In this document: positions 5,368 through 7,179 of the stretch, one piece after another
Layout of the letters: every line of letters begins with the position of its first letter
How positions within the stretch are numbered: position 1 is the stretch's first letter
NCBI GenBank assembly: GCA_036274055.1
Contig: DASUGM010000289.1
Span: 1 to 7,179 of the forward strand
Length of the DNA: 7,179 nucleotides
Reading direction: 5' to 3'
Source of the DNA: DASUGM01 sp036274055
GTDB lineage: Bacteria; Acidobacteriota; Vicinamibacteria; Vicinamibacterales; SCN-69-37
Notes under the pieces: model-generated
What the model was told of the DNA's origin: nothing
The model's input: only the letters and a program-made list of their open reading frames with translations
The model's database searches: none
Program-made: the position numbers and the translations under genes

Positions 5368-7055
5368 TGCGCCGGCTGATTGGATCGCTGGCGATTGCGG
5401 CGGCGGCCATCGTCGTCGCCGGGATGCCGGCGTCGACTGCCACGCCGAAGTACTTTCCCGACGATCCGATCTGGCAGGACAACGACCGTGCGGTCGACGC
5501 GGTCAAGGTCGGCGTGGTCGAAGACGCCAACGGCTATGACTTCGTCGTCAACACGTTCGTCATGCCCGGCGAGCATCGCGACGTGCACGCGTTGAACGTC
5601 AACACCGTGGACGAGGTGCCCGATTCGAGCTGGTTCCAGAACCGGATCGGGCGCGCGCAGATGAGCGTCGATCAGGTCGTGAAAGGGCCGGATCGAACCG
5701 CGCCGGTGTCCATTGACGGCTGGGTGGTCTCGGCGGGCAAGTCGAGCGGCGTGCAGCCGGGCTTCCGCATGGTCGATCCGTCCGACACGAGTAATCCGAG
5801 TTACCCGAATGGGCAGCTCTATCAGATCGAAATCGATCCGGAGTCGAATCCGGAAATGGCGAGCGGCGCCGAGATCATCGGCACCGCGTTCTACCACGCG
5901 ATCGGTTATCACACCGTCGATGTCTATCTGGCCGAGCTCGATCCGGCGAAGCTGGTGATCTCGCCTGACGCGAAGATCTTCGATCCGCTGATCGGCGAGA
6001 AGCGCACGCTGTCGCTCCGCGACGTCAACCGGGTGCTCGAAAGGGCCTCACCGCAAGCCAACGGCAAGTTCCGCGTGCTGGTCAGCCGCTTCGCCGCCGG
6101 CACGTATCTCGGCAACTTCCGCTACTACGGCACGCGTCCCGACGATCCGAACGACATCGTCCCACACGAACATCGGCGGGAACTGCGCGGCGCGCGCGTG
6201 TTCGCGGCCTGGCTGAACCACGACGACTCGCGCGGCGTGAACAGCCTCGACTTTCTGGAGACCGCCGGCGGCAAGAGTTTCGTCCGGCACTACATGTTCG
6301 ACTTCGGATCGATTCTCGGCAGCGGCACCGTGTTCGCGCAGCGCCATCGCGCCGGCAACGAGTACATCTTCGAACAGAAGCCGGGCTGGCTGACGCTGGC
6401 GACGCTGGGTCTCTACACGCGGCCGTGGCTGCACATCAACTACCCGCCGCAGCCGCCGTCGATCGGCCGCATCGAGGCCGACGCGTTCGATCCGGTGAAA
6501 TGGAAGCCCGAGTATCCGAACACCGCCTTCGACAACATGCGCGCCGACGACGCCTTCTGGGCGGCACGGATCGTGGCGAAGTTCACGCCGGAGATGATTC
6601 GCGGCGTCGTTGCCAAGGCGAGGTACAGCGATCCGCGGGCGACCGAGTACCTGATCGGCGTGCTGCTCAAGCGCCAGAAGAAGGTGTTGACGGCCTGGCT
6701 GGCCGGGGTCAATCCGCTGGTCGATTTCACTAACTACGAAGCTGGCGGAGATCTCACGTTCGTCAACGCCGCGGTTGCCGCGGGCGTCGCCACCGATGCG
6801 ACGTCGTACACGGTGCAGTGGGCGCGCCTCGACAACGCCACTGGACAGACGACCGCGATCGGCGGGGCAGAGACGAACACGCGGCCGCAGTTCCGCGTCC
6901 CGGCTGCAGCCGCCTCGATGCGCGCCGGCGAGTATCTCGAAGCGCGCGTGTCGGCGACGCACGCGTCGTTCCCGACGTGGGCGACGCCGGTGACGGTCCA
7001 TTTCCGGCGGACCGCAGTCCGTTGGGAAACGGTCGGCATCACGCGAGGGCAGTAG
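5367..7055 (+). CDS. Exported HipA/protein-kinase-fold-like protein of unknown function
   Basis: I do not recognise a named family with an experimental function. The 562-residue product starts with a clear signal peptide (RRLIGSLAIAAAAIVVAGMPASTA, cleavage about residue 25), so it is probably periplasmic. Residues about 115-320 contain a kinase-like series. A Gly-rich segment AGKSSGVQPGF (123-133) precedes a strand LYQIEID (151-157) and a helix with Glu169 (ASGAEIIGTAFYHAIGY). A catalytic-loop-like HDDSRGVN (285-292) has Asp287 and Asn292 five apart, as in HRDxxxxN. A literal DFG (312-314) lies 25 residues after Asp287, close to the spacing in HipA-type kinases. Glu155 occupies the position where a beta3 lysine would be expected. 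Residues 380-450 look helical and 451-562 beta-rich. The start GTG 5367 overlaps the barrel stop (TAGTG) and has GGGG (5356-5359) 7 nt upstream. An inactive pseudokinase or an unrelated fold remains possible. Confidence 0.85.
   Translation: MRRLIGSLAIAAAAIVVAGMPASTATPKYFPDDPIWQDNDRAVDAVKVGVVEDANGYDFVVNTFVMPGEHRDVHALNVNTVDEVPDSSWFQNRIGRAQMSVDQVVKGPDRTAPVSIDGWVVSAGKSSGVQPGFRMVDPSDTSNPSYPNGQLYQIEIDPESNPEMASGAEIIGTAFYHAIGYHTVDVYLAELDPAKLVISPDAKIFDPLIGEKRTLSLRDVNRVLERASPQANGKFRVLVSRFAAGTYLGNFRYYGTRPDDPNDIVPHEHRRELRGARVFAAWLNHDDSRGVNSLDFLETAGGKSFVRHYMFDFGSILGSGTVFAQRHRAGNEYIFEQKPGWLTLATLGLYTRPWLHINYPPQPPSIGRIEADAFDPVKWKPEYPNTAFDNMRADDAFWAARIVAKFTPEMIRGVVAKARYSDPRATEYLIGVLLKRQKKVLTAWLAGVNPLVDFTNYEAGGDLTFVNAAVAAGVATDATSYTVQWARLDNATGQTTAIGGAETNTRPQFRVPAAAASMRAGEYLEARVSATHASFPTWATPVTVHFRRTAVRWETVGITRGQ
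7045..7049 (+). promoter_or_regulatory. Ribosome binding site of the terminal hydrolase gene
   Basis: GAGGG lies inside the last codons of the kinase-like gene, 7 nt before GTG 7057. It supports that GTG as the start and indicates coupling with the gene before it. Confidence 0.6.
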
Positions 7056-7056
7056 C

Positions 7057-7179
7057 GTGCGCAGCTACGACGCGGCGGACCGAGATGCGCCGACGCTGGT
7101 GCTCGCGCACGGCGCCGGCGCCGGCCACGATCATCCCTGGATGAAGAAGGTCGCGCAGGGGCTCGCCGACCGCGGCGTG
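7057..7179 (+). CDS. Alpha/beta hydrolase, KANL3/TEX30-like (partial, cut by window end)
   Basis: Only the first 41 codons are present and the reading frame is still open at the window end. They encode a first strand and oxyanion turn, TLVLAHGAGAGHDHPWM (residues 13-29), followed by a helix KKVAQGLADRGV. The HGAGAG...HP(W/F)M pattern is what I associate with the small KANL3/TEX30-like alpha/beta hydrolases of bacteria, also annotated as dienelactone-hydrolase-like. The nucleophile serine and the rest of the triad lie outside the window, so activity cannot be judged. It has no signal peptide. It starts 1 nt after the stop of the kinase-like gene with a good ribosome binding site, so it is probably in the same operon. 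It is of a different branch from the hydrolase at the window's start. Confidence 0.8.
   Translation, partial: MRSYDAADRDAPTLVLAHGAGAGHDHPWMKKVAQGLADRGV

Noticed and set aside
6048..7001. Long open frame on the minus strand within the kinase-like gene (317 codons)
   Set aside because: Its low-complexity Arg/Val/Asp/Ala translation is typical of GC-driven shadow frames, and no start signal stands out.
1..7179. tRNA, rRNA, insertion sequence or phage features
   Set aside because: I saw no tRNA-like cloverleaf, rRNA stretch, transposase or terminal inverted repeat; the short palindromes have no associated transposase in the window.

Overview
This high-GC window looks like a chromosomal fragment of an Acidobacteriota bacterium, probably Vicinamibacteria-like. 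The main support is a small PadR regulator followed immediately by a large duplicated MacB/FtsX-type permease that has no ATPase beside it. This is the 'acidobacterial PadR + ADOP' arrangement (ADOP = acidobacterial duplicated orphan permease). The strong GC bias also fits, as do gap regions full of short CGGCAAT/CCGATTGG words. The assignment is inference from family composition, not from a marker gene. All genes found read on the + strand; long minus-strand frames are GC-driven shadows.

Layout. Positions 1-226 are a repeat-rich gap with a perfect hairpin plus T-tract, which looks like the terminator of an unseen upstream gene. Positions 227-895 encode a cytosolic alpha/beta hydrolase of the phospholipase/carboxylesterase type. 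Positions 896-1069 are a gap with a perfect 19-bp palindrome and a second inverted repeat against the next start codon. Positions 1070-1405 (PadR) and 1415-4051 (ADOP permease) form a tight two-gene unit, with the permease ribosome binding site overlapping the regulator's stop codon. Positions 4078-5367 encode an outer-membrane beta-barrel of the Omp85/BamA-D15 type with no room for POTRA domains. Positions 5367-7055 encode an exported protein that I read as a HipA/protein-kinase-like fold. From 7057 to the window end is the start of another alpha/beta hydrolase (KANL3/TEX30-like).

How the genes relate. PadR probably represses itself and the permease in response to a small molecule or envelope stress. 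The permease would act in the inner membrane with an ATPase encoded elsewhere. The barrel gene, the kinase-like gene and the terminal hydrolase are joined stop-to-start (1-nt overlap, then 1-nt gap), so they are probably co-translated. The first two products are predicted to be exported, one to the outer membrane and one to the periplasm or beyond.

The most interesting point is this pairing of an exported kinase-like protein (HDD-x4-N and DFG motifs, but Glu where the ATP-binding lysine of strand beta3 is expected) with a POTRA-less Omp85 barrel. I do not know a described function for the pair. Short-repeat DNA also seems to have supplied the hydrolase start codon, an insert inside that hydrolase, and the N-terminal codons of the barrel gene.
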